This document shows, one piece after another, positions 22,901 to 34,754 of a stretch of 64,000 nt of DNA (its first letter is position 1; the number at the start of each line of letters is the position of its first letter). The position numbers and the translations under genes are program-made. Source of the stretch: Thamnaconus septentrionalis (Eukaryota; Chordata; Actinopteri; Tetraodontiformes; Monacanthidae). The notes beneath the pieces are model-generated. The model saw nothing but the letters and a program-made list of their open reading frames with translations. It did not search any database and was not told the origin of the DNA. Location: NCBI GenBank assembly GCA_009823395.1, contig CM020502.1, positions 19,252,444 to 19,316,443 of the forward strand, in the 5' to 3' direction.

Positions 22901-25390
22901 TGGACGTCCGAACCAACCTGAACAAGCGGCCGAAGCCTTCCACCACGATCCTCATCTTCCTCCTCTCCCTCGGCGGAGACACGGCGTACTTTACCCCCAC
23001 CGCCACTGGGACGGCGACACAGATGCCCGCGAGAGCTTTCCGCAGCAGCCCTCTGCGCTGCCCCCTACTGGAAGCGGGGAAAAAAGTCCATTCAGGAAGG
23101 GATGGGAGAATTGATTTGAAAGTTGCAAATTGGTGCAATAGAAGCGGTTTTATTTAGTTTTGGCATGTTCTTGTTTTTCAGTGTTTAGACTTTGCGTTGA
23201 TTATTATTTTTGACACAAGGCGGCAGCAGTTAGTAAAAGCACATACACTGGGGCAGAGGTGAGAGGAAGAGAAGTCTAAACGATTAAAAAAACAAAACAA
23301 AGCAAGAGCATGCCAATGCTGAAAAGAACACTCCTGCAGGTTCTCTCTCGCTGTAAGCATACCTGGCGGAGCTGAAGGACCTGGCCGTCTGCAGCGAGGA
23401 GAAGGGGTGAGAGTAGTTCCTCCTCTGGAGCAGCCACGTGTGGTGCAAACACAGCCGCAGCTGGAGAGGCAGAGACGGGTGAGATCTGTCAGTCCGCCAG
23501 CGTTTCCCTGGAAGTCAACCGGCTTCAGGCCGTTCTCCTTTTTAAAGTAGGCAAAGCTGAAACCGGCTTTTCTTATCCATCGGCTCTCCGTCGCAACTCA
23601 CTGATACCAATACCAAGTACTCAATGAGGCCATTACACATTATAGCATTACTTTTATTTTTATTCAGTTTTCCAAAGAGGTTCTGTTCCTTGAACAATAT
23701 TCCTCAGCATGTTTTTCTAGAACAGGGTTGGGCAAACTTTTTCACTTGGCATCAACAATGGGTTCTAAAATTTGACAGAGGCGCCGAAGCAGCGGCAGAT
23801 GGATGGAGTGTTTTGGTGGCCCAACTCATAGGAGGCAAAAAATATATCATGGGATATGTAGAAAACATGTGCTTCAATGTCTACTGAAAATGAACAAAAG
23901 CTTTACAACAAAATGTGTGTTTTTGAAGCCCCACAGTGTTGAGCTCTTTATTGAAAAGACTCTTAAAACACTGAAAAAATGGATGAAATACAGCTATTTT
24001 ATGACTTACTATTAATGTAACTTCTTCAAGTTTGGCGGGCCGGCTTGAAACGCTTAACAGGCCACATATGGCCCCCGGGCCGTAGTTTGCCCATGCCTGT
24101 TCTAGAATATGGGGTGACTTTCACAAGTTTCACTGTAGTACAAACACACAAATTTAACAAAAATTGTCATATATGCACATATACAACTGGTATCGGTGTC
24201 ATGGTATCGGCATGTACTTTACAAGTACAAGTGGAGTACTCAGCCCCAGTATCGGTACCAATATCCGATATCGGTGCATAGAGATGACTATAACTGTCAG
24301 TTGTGGGCTTTTCTGACAGACAAGATAACACACTTTGGGTTTGGTTGTCACATTTGAATGTGTCGCAATATACCAGTTTGATGTATTATAGTATTGCTTA
24401 TTTTAGGAAAGAATCCAGTTGTGGCTTGCATGACATAAAGTCAATAAGTTGCCGTTCAAAACCTGCAGATAAGACCAGGCCACACCCTTTTAGCGTAATC
24501 CATTTAATGACAGGTTGCGATGCGATTGTCTGAGATGTTTTTGACGATGACAACTTACTGATTCACCCCCTTCTTGTCTGGTTAAAACAGGCACTGGCAA
24601 ACTATGGCCTGGGAGCCATACACGGCCCGTTAAGCTTTTAAAAAACAACACAACTCTAAATTACTTTTTAAACAGCAGTAACTGTTAGTACTAGAAAAAA
24701 AGTGTTTTTCATTTGTTTAATTTTCAGTGTATCAAGAGTCACTTCAACAAAGAGGACGTCAGACATATTTGGTTGTGACGCTTTTCTTCATTTTCAACTG
24801 ACATTAAAAGAACATGTTTATCCCACGGTATGGTCATCTCTGGTGTGTGTGTGTGTTGGGAGGGTGCGCACCAAGGCCAGCAGCGGTGCCCTCACTGCAC
24901 ACTCGTGTTTTTGTTGGCCGTCTGCATGTGAGGGACACAGCGTCTCCCGTGTTGACACAGGACCTGAGCACCGAGGTGTCAAAACAAAACTGTGTGTCAC
25001 AAACTAAAATTAGCCCGAAACGTGTTCCCCTTCACCGCCACCGAGAGATTCAGTTGAGCATCTAACCACCACAGTGCTTTAACACTCGCACACGTTACAT
25101 GGAGCGAGTCAATTCGGGTCGTTTGTGCTTGAGGCGCACTCTCGACTGTCAATAACGCGGCTGCTTTGTATGCGCATACAGCAAATATCTCCGCGATACG
25201 CATATATATGACGGTTACATTTGATGACATGTTTAAAAATGCAGTTTTATTATCAGCACATCGCATTGTCAGTTGACCTTTTCTGCTGCTAATTTGTCCA
25301 GCTAACCAATGATAAGCAAGCTAACGCTAAGGCATTTACTAAGAATAGAGATCGGTTTTTATTTACCACTCTGCTCGTCTCCCCCGTCAT
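13945..25390 (-). CDS. adck5: aarF domain-containing protein kinase 5 (UbiB/ABC1 family)
   Basis: A member of the UbiB atypical-kinase family related to COQ8; predicted mitochondrial, substrate unknown. Exons 5' to 3' on the - strand: 25390-25367 (tentative), 23460-23363, 23067-22918, 20179-20104, 18849-18649, 18546-18406, 17260-17147, 16504-16373, 16270-16187, 16090-16009, 15507-15429, 15344-15253, 14603-14351, 14236-14120, 14047-13945 (stop TAG). Phases all agree; total 581 codons against about 580 in human. Seen in order: Arg/Ser-rich N-terminus suited to mitochondrial import, a short hydrophobic stretch ([16 protein letters not shown]), the UbiB signature KLGQ, an AAAS loop in place of the glycine loop, VAVK lysine, [10 protein letters not shown], catalytic HADPHPGN and LLDHGL (DHG for DFG). 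All key family residues are present. Introns hold a SINE, a gypsy element and several hAT-like repeats. Confidence 0.93.
14682..15211 (-). mobile_element. hAT-type element remnant
   Basis: Ends AGGGGTGGGAAT and TTTCCCACCCCT form an inverted pair typical of hAT elements; the interior holds a transposase fragment on the - strand. No clear 8-bp target duplication. In ADCK5 intron 14604-15252. Confidence 0.75.
14865..15089 (-). pseudogene. hAT (ZBED-like) transposase fragment
   Basis: A 74-codon open frame reading [20 protein letters not shown], then [20 protein letters not shown]. The pattern PRY.VPSR..F...VIP.LY ... D.WTS....SY.T.TAHFI is characteristic of hAT transposases of the ZBED/Tip100-like group. 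BED finger and dimerisation domain are absent, so it is a relic. Confidence 0.8.
15826..15928. repeat. Interspersed repeat family D, copy 2 (reversed)
   Basis: TTATTGCGATATTTAGGTCA and CAATTCTAGGGGTAATGGAA are the reverse complement, with few changes, of 3722-3790. A fainter relative may lie at 32145-32220. Confidence 0.5.
16693..16916 (+). mobile_element. Family-C MITE, copy 2 (right half)
   Basis: Matches the right half of the family, including CAAGATGGCAGCTAACT, GGGTAGGAAAAC and the end CACACTGGACCTTT. In an ADCK5 intron. Confidence 0.8.
17341..17377. repeat. (TTTG)n microsatellite
   Basis: About nine GTTT units in an ADCK5 intron. Confidence 0.95.
17738..17995 (+). mobile_element. tRNA-derived SINE
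   Basis: A box-like TGGCTCAGAAGG and a B box GGTTCAAATCC (17795-17805) form an RNA polymerase III promoter, followed by the teleost SINE body (CTTGGGCAAGACACTTAACC ... AAAGCGCTTTGGGGTACTG). Not a functional tRNA: the acceptor stem and 3' half are missing. In ADCK5 intron 17261-18405. Confidence 0.85.
18885..19665. mobile_element. Degenerate interspersed repeat rich in AAGTA motifs
   Basis: AAAGTATTCACATTCTGG, GACTTAAGTAAAAGTA, and near the far end AGTACAGTCACAAAGTTTTTG; a reversed AGTAAC end follows. This pattern is common in teleost non-autonomous DNA elements. In ADCK5 intron 18850-20103. Confidence 0.5.
20452..20861 (-). repeat. 3' LTR of the gypsy element
   Basis: About 99% identical to the other LTR: I find five differences over 410 bp (four substitutions and one G-run length change). 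Confidence 0.9.
22001..22409 (-). repeat. 5' LTR of the gypsy element
   Basis: Partner of 20452-20861. Directly downstream on the - strand a TGGGGGCTG sequence could be a primer-binding site resembling tRNA-Pro complements; this is tentative. Confidence 0.85.
22549..22660. mobile_element. hAT-like repeat fragment (CAGTGGTTCTCAA type)
   Basis: CAGTGGTTCTAAACTGGTGG followed by AGTCTCAGGACCCACATTTA; also seen at 35709 and 38462. Other end not found. Confidence 0.55.
23599..24281. mobile_element. Family-B repeat, copy 3 (interrupted by a hAT element)
   Basis: Left part 23599-23722 and right part 24100-24281, ending with GATATCGGTGCAT, are the reverse of copies 1 and 2; the hAT-like element 23723-24099 separates them. 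Confidence 0.7.
23723..24099. mobile_element. Non-autonomous hAT element with 8-bp target duplication
   Basis: Inverted ends CAGGGTTGGGCAAAC and GTTTGCCCATGCCTG, flanked by the identical 8-bp direct repeat TTCTAGAA (23715-23722 and 24100-24107). An 8-bp duplication and CAGGG ends are hallmarks of hAT transposons. 377 bp, no ORF. Confidence 0.9.
24588..24745. mobile_element. hAT-like repeat fragment (GGCAAACTATGGCC type)
   Basis: CAGGCACTGGCAAACTATGG with ACGGCCCGTTAAGC resembles the end of the 23723-24099 element. Degenerate. Confidence 0.45.
24746..25366. other. ADCK5 intron 1 sequence with no recognised feature
   Basis: No exon or repeat recognised apart from a short GT run at 24841-24854 and dinucleotide-rich patches. 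Confidence 0.4.
25367..25390 (-). other. adck5: Candidate ADCK5 first coding exon (8 codons)
   Basis: Exon 23460-23363 opens in phase 0 without a start codon. Upstream on the - strand an ATG opens MTGETSRV and is followed at once by a G|GTAAAT donor in the matching phase. Adding it brings the protein to 581 residues, the expected size. It lies about 220 bp downstream of paired ETS-type sites. Support is phase, length and position only. Confidence 0.5.
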
Positions 25391-25612
25391 GATTTTTTTT
25401 TTGTTTGTTTCGTTTTCTCCTGGACGGTTAACTGATAACTCCACACAAGGGTGACAAGAACGATCCAAAGTGTCCTGCTGAGGTGTTGCCGAACAGCCCC
25501 TGGTCTGGAGCCTCCGCAGCCTCACCACACGGCGGACTACTCACTCACTCACTCTGCTCCCGGTTCACCAAAGAGTACCAAGAGCAAGAACAGGGAACTC
25601 TGACTGACACTT

Positions 25613-25641
25613 ACTTCCGCTTTCGCTTAATCTACTTCCGC
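25613..25641 (-). promoter_or_regulatory. Paired ETS-type sites, likely ADCK5 core promoter
   Basis: Two copies of ACTTCCGC (GCGGAAGT on the - strand) at 25613-25620 and 25634-25641, 21 bp apart. ETS/GABP sites of this kind are typical of TATA-less housekeeping and mitochondrial-protein promoters. They lie upstream of the candidate ADCK5 first exon. Confidence 0.5.
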
Positions 25642-25674
25642 TTTTGTTTCGGCCAGCGTCAACAGATTTAAATT

Positions 25675-26095
<421 letters not shown>

Positions 26096-26382
26096 TATTC
26101 ATTCATTCATCTTCTATACCCGCTTATTCCAATTCAGGGTCACAGGGGTCTGCTGGAGCCTATCCCAGCTGTCTTAGGGCGAAGGCAGGGTACACCCTGG
26201 ACAAGTCGCCAGTTCATCGCAGGGCCACATAGAGACAAACAACCATTCACACTCACATGCACACCTACGGACAATTTAGAATATTCAATTGACCTCACAT
26301 GCATGTTTTTGGACTGTGGGAGGAAGCCGGAGAACCCGGAGAGAACCCACGCAGACACGGGGAGAACATGCAAACTCCTCTA
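26096..26382. mobile_element. Widespread teleost interspersed repeat (probably a LINE 3' part)
   Basis: Contains GCCTATCCCAGCTGTCTTAG, GACAAGTCGCCAGTTCATCG, TTGGACTGTGGGAGGAAGCC and GGGGAGAACATGCAAACTC, a very common dispersed sequence in fish genomes. Bounded by TA tracts. I am not sure of the parent element. Confidence 0.75.
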
Positions 26383-26386
26383 TATA

Positions 26387-26452
<66 letters not shown>

Positions 26453-26481
26453 TAGATAGATAGATATATAGATATATATAG

Positions 26482-26518
<37 letters not shown>

Positions 26519-26519
26519 A
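26383..26519. repeat. (TA)n / (GATA)n / (AC)n compound microsatellite
   Basis: TA dinucleotides to about 26450, then GATA units, TA and (AC)n at 26490-26517. Confidence 0.95.
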
Positions 26520-26623
26520 ATATGGCTCAAAAACATGGTGCAGCTGTTTTTCATTTAATGTGTGTTGCCCTTTCATGAAACCACAATATAGTGTATACTT
26601 TACATTAATATATGTTAGGCTTT

Positions 26624-26739
26624 TAGTTTTGTTTAATTGAAAGGCTTTGAAGAAAACTATTCAGCAACTAAAACAATGTTATTTAAAAAAAAAACATAAA
26701 TGTATAAAGTTTTATAAATAAAAAACGTTAAATATTTTC
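26624..26739. repeat. Right arm of a 1.06-kb inverted repeat
   Basis: Reverse complement of 25675-25796. The 827-bp spacer is (TA)n, a dispersed fish repeat and (TA)n again. Confidence 0.92.
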
Positions 26740-26741
26740 TC

Positions 26742-28080
<1,339 letters not shown>

Positions 28081-28084
28081 TCAT

Positions 28085-28380
28085 TGACGTCACTGCGCAC
28101 AATATCAAACAAGTTGGATTTTGCTAAGGCCGGAAGCAGAGGTTGACTTTCAAAGTAAAGCTTTTGTTGTTTTCACGGAAACGGGCGCAAAAACATGGGT
28201 TGGTGTCTCACACAAGCAGCCCGACACATCACTGAGCGAACGGGTGACTTTTGCCGTTTTTTTTTACCCCTTCGGGACTGGATTTGTTGATCGAATAACA
28301 CGCATCGTCAAGGCTTTTATTTTGAAGCCTCGGCCGTGAATGTTTCCCCACAAACATGCAAAGCGTGCCGAACCGGAAGT
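28085..28380 (+). promoter_or_regulatory. CTDP1 promoter region: CRE and ETS sites
   Basis: A perfect CRE palindrome TGACGTCA (28085-28092), an ETS-like GCCGGAAG (28129-28136) and a consensus ETS site ACCGGAAGT (28372-28380) lie 240-535 bp before the CTDP1 start codon. No TATA box is evident. The transcription start is probably close to the last site. Confidence 0.55.
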
Positions 28381-28618
28381 TGTACGACCTGCGTCGCTGC
28401 AGTGTTGCGCTTTCCTGTTTACGGGCGGGAAGAGCGAACGTAGAGGACTGTGGAGGTTTCGTGGGTTTAAATCGGCAGGACGCTTTCTTTAATGCTCTCG
28501 GCTACCCATGTTCTCAACACTTTGAATGCTTTGAACGGAGCATTGCGAGATCTTGCGCTTGCTTTTTTGTTGTTAAAGGTGTGCCGTCGCAAAACGGATT
28601 TCTGAGCGCCAGAGACAG

Positions 28619-30457
28619 ATGGAGGATCCTCCTGCTGCAGCAGATTCTGGCGGCGGAGCGGCGGTGGTGGCGGGGGAGGGCCCCGCGGTGCAGGTGGCGG
28701 ATATCTGCAGGCCGTCCGGAGCTCTCCCCATTCGGCTACTGGAGTGGAAAGTCAAGCCGGGCTCGCTCATCAACGTGGACTCTGTGCTGGCCATGTGTGC
28801 CCCGATATCTCAGGAGGAGAGGGGGGGCGATGCTGCCCGTCTACCAGAGAAGAAGTTGAAATCGGACCGTGCTGGGGTCGTGAAGGAGCTGTGCTGTCAA
28901 CTTGGACAAGTAATACCCCCGGGGTAAGTCACTCTGCTTTCCTACGACTAATATGTAACAGCCGGTTGCGAACAAACCCTGCTCCTAGAGACTGCGGGCA
29001 CAATGTCAACTGTTGTTTTGGTTCCGCTATGCTTAAGCCAGCGCTGAGTGCACTGGCAGCGTAGCGTTAGCCTTAGCTGAGCTAGCTAGCTAACGTGGCT
29101 ACGCTGACATGCTACCGTGAGATTTCTTTCCCTAGGAGCAACTAGGGATAACCACGCCACGAACTATTTTGATTGGTCCCTGCAACGTCTCTTCTTCTTC
29201 TGTTATGGTATCTTGCGGATTTCCCATCGAGTGCGCTACGTGCACCACCATCGGGCACCGAGGGAAAATGAATTACCTACTAGGTCATTTAAGGTACATC
29301 ATTTAGAATGACGATTAAATATCACCTGCTGACACAAGCAACCAACTTGTGTTGTCAATACTGCAAGCGGTGAGGAAGCGGAGACTTTGAAAGTCCACTT
29401 TTGTATGTTTGGATTACACATGAAATAGATGTGATATGTGATATACAGCCTAAGAAATCTAGGGATATATAATACAACTATTTGCATATCACCTTTCATT
29501 ACATGAAATGCAGCTCAAAGTGCTTTACAGACTGTAACAGGAAAAAGTACAAATTATTAACAAAGCAGAACAGCACATTAAGAACGGCGCTGAAATTTAA
29601 GAACCAGAGTGAAGAAATGGCTCTGGAGCTGTGTTTCATGTTATCCACAGACACGACATATTCAAAGTAAACTGTTGCCTATGGCACGTATAGCGCGTAT
29701 AGCGCGGATAATCAATATAATAATACATCCTTCAGCCACCAACGGTGGCGCACTCGAGATAGAGGCGAGAGACTTGTGCAGCGACCAATCAAATGAGTAC
29801 GGGGCGTGGTTATCCCCGTTTCCTCCTAGGGAAAGAAATCTCGCTGACATGCTACCTCTCGTTAGCTCGTCTGCTAACGGGCACCGAGCACCAAGTGCTC
29901 GCAGAAATAACGCGTCTCACGTCAAGTCACCCCAAATAAACAAGTTTGGCTTTGAGGCGCACGCTTTCAAAATAAAAGAACACACCTACTTCGCGTGGTC
30001 CCTGGAGTTAAAAGAGCGTTCATTTCAAACGTCACCCTGTCGTCAATTAGCGTTTAAAGCTCCATAAACTAGAAATCGTTTGCCGCCACCTCTCGAACTG
30101 TTGCCTTCAGGTGCTCCTTGTAAATATTGTGAGATTTACACTACCAGTCAAAAGAAAACACGTTAAATAACTCTAAATATGCTTGTTATGAAAGGTGGCT
30201 ATTTTGAAGAATTTAAATATAAAACGCGTTTGAGTTATCACGATATTTGTCAGTTGTCGTCTGCACCTAAATGGTTCGCAGAATGAGACTCGGACAGAGC
30301 TATTAAGTCCACTGGGAGTCAAGGGTTGCCTCACAATACAAGATCACCACCTCTGGCTCGGGGCTAAATGTTATTACAGCATGTGATTATTCTCAAGTCA
30401 AGGTCTCTATACTGATATTGAGATTTGGTTTATCAGCAATATTCAAACGTTGCTTTG

Positions 30458-30507
<50 letters not shown>

Positions 30508-33500
30508 CATTCATTCATTCATTCATTCATTCATTTATTCAAATACTGCTACAATGATTGTTTCCTTTTGCCTTTTTCCAGGGGTGTCATCATCAGAATT
30601 GAAGAATGCAGCCATCCAATAGTAATGAAGGGTCTGTGCGCAGAATGTGGCCAGGACCTGACCCAGTAAGGAAACGCAACCTCAATTACCTTCCATCCGT
30701 TCTCACTTCATAGTTGATATGTTTACGTGTCTCCGCTCATTACGGAGCATTTGAGACAGTTTTGCGCATTGGCACGGACCAGTGGGCAAAGCAATGTAAT
30801 AAAGCTTTCATTAAACTCAAGACAGCAGCTTATTATCTGGTGGCTATAAAGAAATTATGCTCTCTCTTGTACTTTAATTCAAACCGGAGTAGTTGATGCA
30901 AAATATGTTTGTTGCTAGTATCCACCAGAGGGCACCAACCATCAAATAAAGAAAGTTGGCTCCAGCTCAAGTCATATGTTGGGTCTTATGTTTTAAAAAT
31001 ATTCCTGAGAACATCTTTTAAACAATTTGATCCTGCGTATTATCATTATTATTGCATAGTTATAGCATAGTACACTGAAATCATTTTGCATCCTGTTTGA
31101 TACATGGTGCCAATAATGCTGACTGTCAGTTTGTAAATAATTTCCCCCGCCAGCCACAAGTGCTCCTTAAATCAGACCGGTAAAGGTTGCGCCGCCTGTT
31201 TCCTGTTTTTGTTTTGCGAAAGCTGCCGCTCTCTCGCCTCTCACAACGAGTTCAAGGACCGGAGAGATGATGCACACATGGCACCCAAAACTCCCACTCT
31301 TCCTCTTTCTCCTCCTCTCCTTCTCCACCCCTCACCTCTCAGGCTGCAGAGCGCCAACGGGAACCAGCAGACTCCCATCTCCACAGCAACGGTCTCTATG
31401 GTGCACAGCGTTCCAGAGCTGATGGTCAGCTCCGAGGTGAGTCTCGAAAAATTACAGACCAGGAAGACGTGGCTAAGAGAGTACACACTTCAAGGTCATC
31501 TTGAAAGGAAAAAAAATCTACAGGTGCTCCCATCCAACACCTTGCATGTTTTTGTGCTTTATAAATTATTGCATTTGTAGAAAAACACAGAGATTTATCA
31601 AGATTCCTGTTTTCCTTTTATCCTCACAGTGAAGCACTTCATATTCTGCTGTTGTTCAATGCCATATGTGAACTCTTGGATTTTGGATTGACATAACACA
31701 TGGGTTGATCTTTCTCTTTTTTTAAAAATTCAATTCCCCCATGTGTTCACTTGGACAGCAAGCGGAGCAGCTGGGCAGAGAAGACCAGCAGAGGCTCCAC
31801 CGCAACAAAAAGCTTGTCCTCATGGTGGACCTGGATCAGACGCTGATTCACACCACTGAGCAGCACTGCCAGCGCATGTCCAATAAGGTAGTCCTTTTCT
31901 ACCATTCTGGCAGCGACCTCCCAAGCTATTATTTATTACCTACATTTCAAGTCCTGTAACAAAAAAAAACACATCTGTGTGTGTTCTTTGAAGTACCTCT
32001 CATGTTTTACTGCCTCTCTTGATCGTGACTTTTATAGCTGACTTTTTATTGTTTAACCACAGACAACATAGATGTCCTCATGTGGCTTCTTCCTCCATAG
32101 TCATTGGCTATGCACTGTGACCTTAATTTACAATAAGCAGCTATAGCTGCATTTCCATTATAGTTTTTTGCAAAATAAAAACGTGTAAATGTGAAATGTT
32201 TTTCCATGGATGGCAAGGCTAAAGGCAGATCTTGTGTAATATTCTTGGTAGGACTGATTCTGATCCTGAGATGGGAAAACAAGAATCAAGTTGATTTGCA
32301 GAGCGTTTTTTTCCTGGATTGTGAGCTTCAGCTGACTGAAGTTGAGAGTTTCGGGACTCTTTATTCTAGAGTCAGGGTGGCATTCGGATAACGAAGCTTA
32401 CTAAAAAAAAGTTGACCTCCAAACTCTACGAACACGATAGGTAGGTACTGTATTTGGAACATAGTCTTCTTTCACCAGTCACGAAAAAACAAAAGAACAA
32501 GAATTTGCGTTTAGTTTTTATGAGTTTGACGGTACCGCTTGGTAGGTTTTGAGACTTCCACCAACGGTTTACACTCTCCTCCCACGCCTTCCCCGCAGGG
32601 CATTTTCCACTTCCAGCTGGGCCGAGGGGAGCCCATGCTGCACACGCGACTGCGCCCGCACTGCAAGGAGTTCCTGGAGAAGATCGCCAAACTCTACGAA
32701 CTGCACGTCTTCACCTTCGGGAGCCGCCTTTATGCACACACCATCGCCGGTAAATCAGTCATTATTCTAATAGATTAAAGAAATGAATTCAAAACTTTCT
32801 CTAGATGATTGCTTTTTTTTTTCAGATGTCTAGATCGTTTTTTGGGGGATAAATTATATCTGATTGTTTGCTCAATGTTCTGACAATGAGTGCACTGCCC
32901 CGCTGTGTCCACAAGGGGGAAGTGTTTGCTCACGTTGTGGGTTTGCCAGCATCATCAGCCACGCTAAATTATAATTATGCCATTTTTTTTTTTTTACCAG
33001 CAAACGTTTTTCTGGTTCTTCTGCCAAACGCGCAGACATTCAAGACAATAACTCTCCCTCCATTCTAATCGCTGGCAGCATTCGGATGCCGTTCGATCCC
33101 CCTCATATGAAAGATATCTCAGCTGATGACTGGAGGCTGACTTATGGTATAGTTTATACGGCGCAGATCGTGTTTTTATTGGCCGCGTTTCAGTATTCGA
33201 GCTGCGGGGTCTTTCATCATACAGTATATAATGTCAGCAGCCCCGGTCCTGGACTGTCAAACCTCCATATGATGAATGTTTAATGCCTTCTCAATTGGAT
33301 TTTACTCCTGCCCCCCTGATGCAAGAGGGGTTGGCACAGGCTGCGCAGCCGTTCTCGGCCAGTTGGCGCCTCCTCCTTTGTTGTTGCGGGAGACTCTGGC
33401 ACTGCTGTCGACTCTGCCCCCGGTCCAAGATTTCAGCAAACTGTTCTCATCACTTCGGGCGGAACAAAATGTCACCATTTCCAGGATTTGACAGGAGAGC

Positions 33501-34720
33501 GCCGATTAAGTTTGCAAGCGCGTTTACATCCGTAGGCGTTTACACACGTGTTGGTCGGTTGGGTGGTCGGGAGACGGCATGTTCTGATTAAGTCCATGAC
33601 CGAAGCTTCCATCACATCTTAAGAAAAGAAGTCATTTTCACTTATGCATTGTCTTTTCACTTGGGCATTGAAATGACATGACTTTCATCCTCAGCACTGA
33701 CCAGTAGACAACTCTGCTACACTGCAATACCACGCTAATATAACCGGAAACTAGGACGTGTGTTGCAAAGTGTGTAAAAAATACAGTTAAAGTAAAATAA
33801 GCAGCAAAAAGTTGGATGGGAATATTGCACATCTGCACTGCAAGATGACACCATATCACTGTGAAATGAACTCTTCCATAAATGTCATTCCAAAGCGGAG
33901 CGCCACAAATTTGTTGTGAGCAGTTGTACGTGTGTTTTCTTGACATTTTCTCATCTTTCCGGAAGGCTTCCTGGATCCTGAAAAGAAGCTCTTCTCTCAT
34001 CGGATCCTCTCCCGAGACGAGTGCATCGACCCCTTCTCGAAAACAGGAAACCTTAGGTGAGAAACATGTTATCCTGCCGTCATCGCACCTTTGATTGGAA
34101 TAGAATAGAATGCCTTTGTTTTTCCCACGTTGGGGAAGTTTGCATAATTACAGCAACAGTATAGTTCAAAGAGAAGTAAAAAATGACATTAATCAAAAAG
34201 AAATTAATAAAATAAAATATTTATCGAGTAAGAAAGGAAAACAGGATATTTACATTCTATGGACATTTGGATTATTTACATTTGGAAATATCTATTATTG
34301 GAAAACATGTGCTTTTACAGTCTCCAGGAGCCAGTTACGTTACAGATGAAAAACTGAACTGACGTGATTGTAACAGCCGGGAACTCCCACCTGCCACAGC
34401 AGCTCAGCGGCTCAGCTCGTGTTTTGTGACCCCCACACCCTCCACCCCTCCACTCCGCAGGAACCTTTTCCCCTGCGGCGACTCGATGGTCTGCATCATA
34501 GACGACCGCGAGGACGTGTGGAAGTTTGCGCCCAACCTCATCACTGTGAAGAAATACATCTACTTCCAGGGCACCGGGGACATCAACGCCCCTCCTGGGT
34601 CGCGCGAAGCTCAGACGGAAAGGAAAGGTACGGAAAGGAAAGAACGCTCGACCTTTTAGACCAGTTTATGCAACGCTGAGGGGTGGAGGAAGAACAGTGG
34701 CGGGTGGGGGGGGGGGGAGA

Positions 34721-34754
<34 letters not shown>

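Noticed and set aside
28356..28859. Separate protein gene overlapping CTDP1 exon 1
   Set aside because: Its second half is the shifted frame of CTDP1 exon 1 and the first half matches no family; kept only as a possible upstream frame.
30458..30540. Short regular repeats resembling a CRISPR array
   Set aside because: They are 4-bp tandem units without spacers in a eukaryotic intron.
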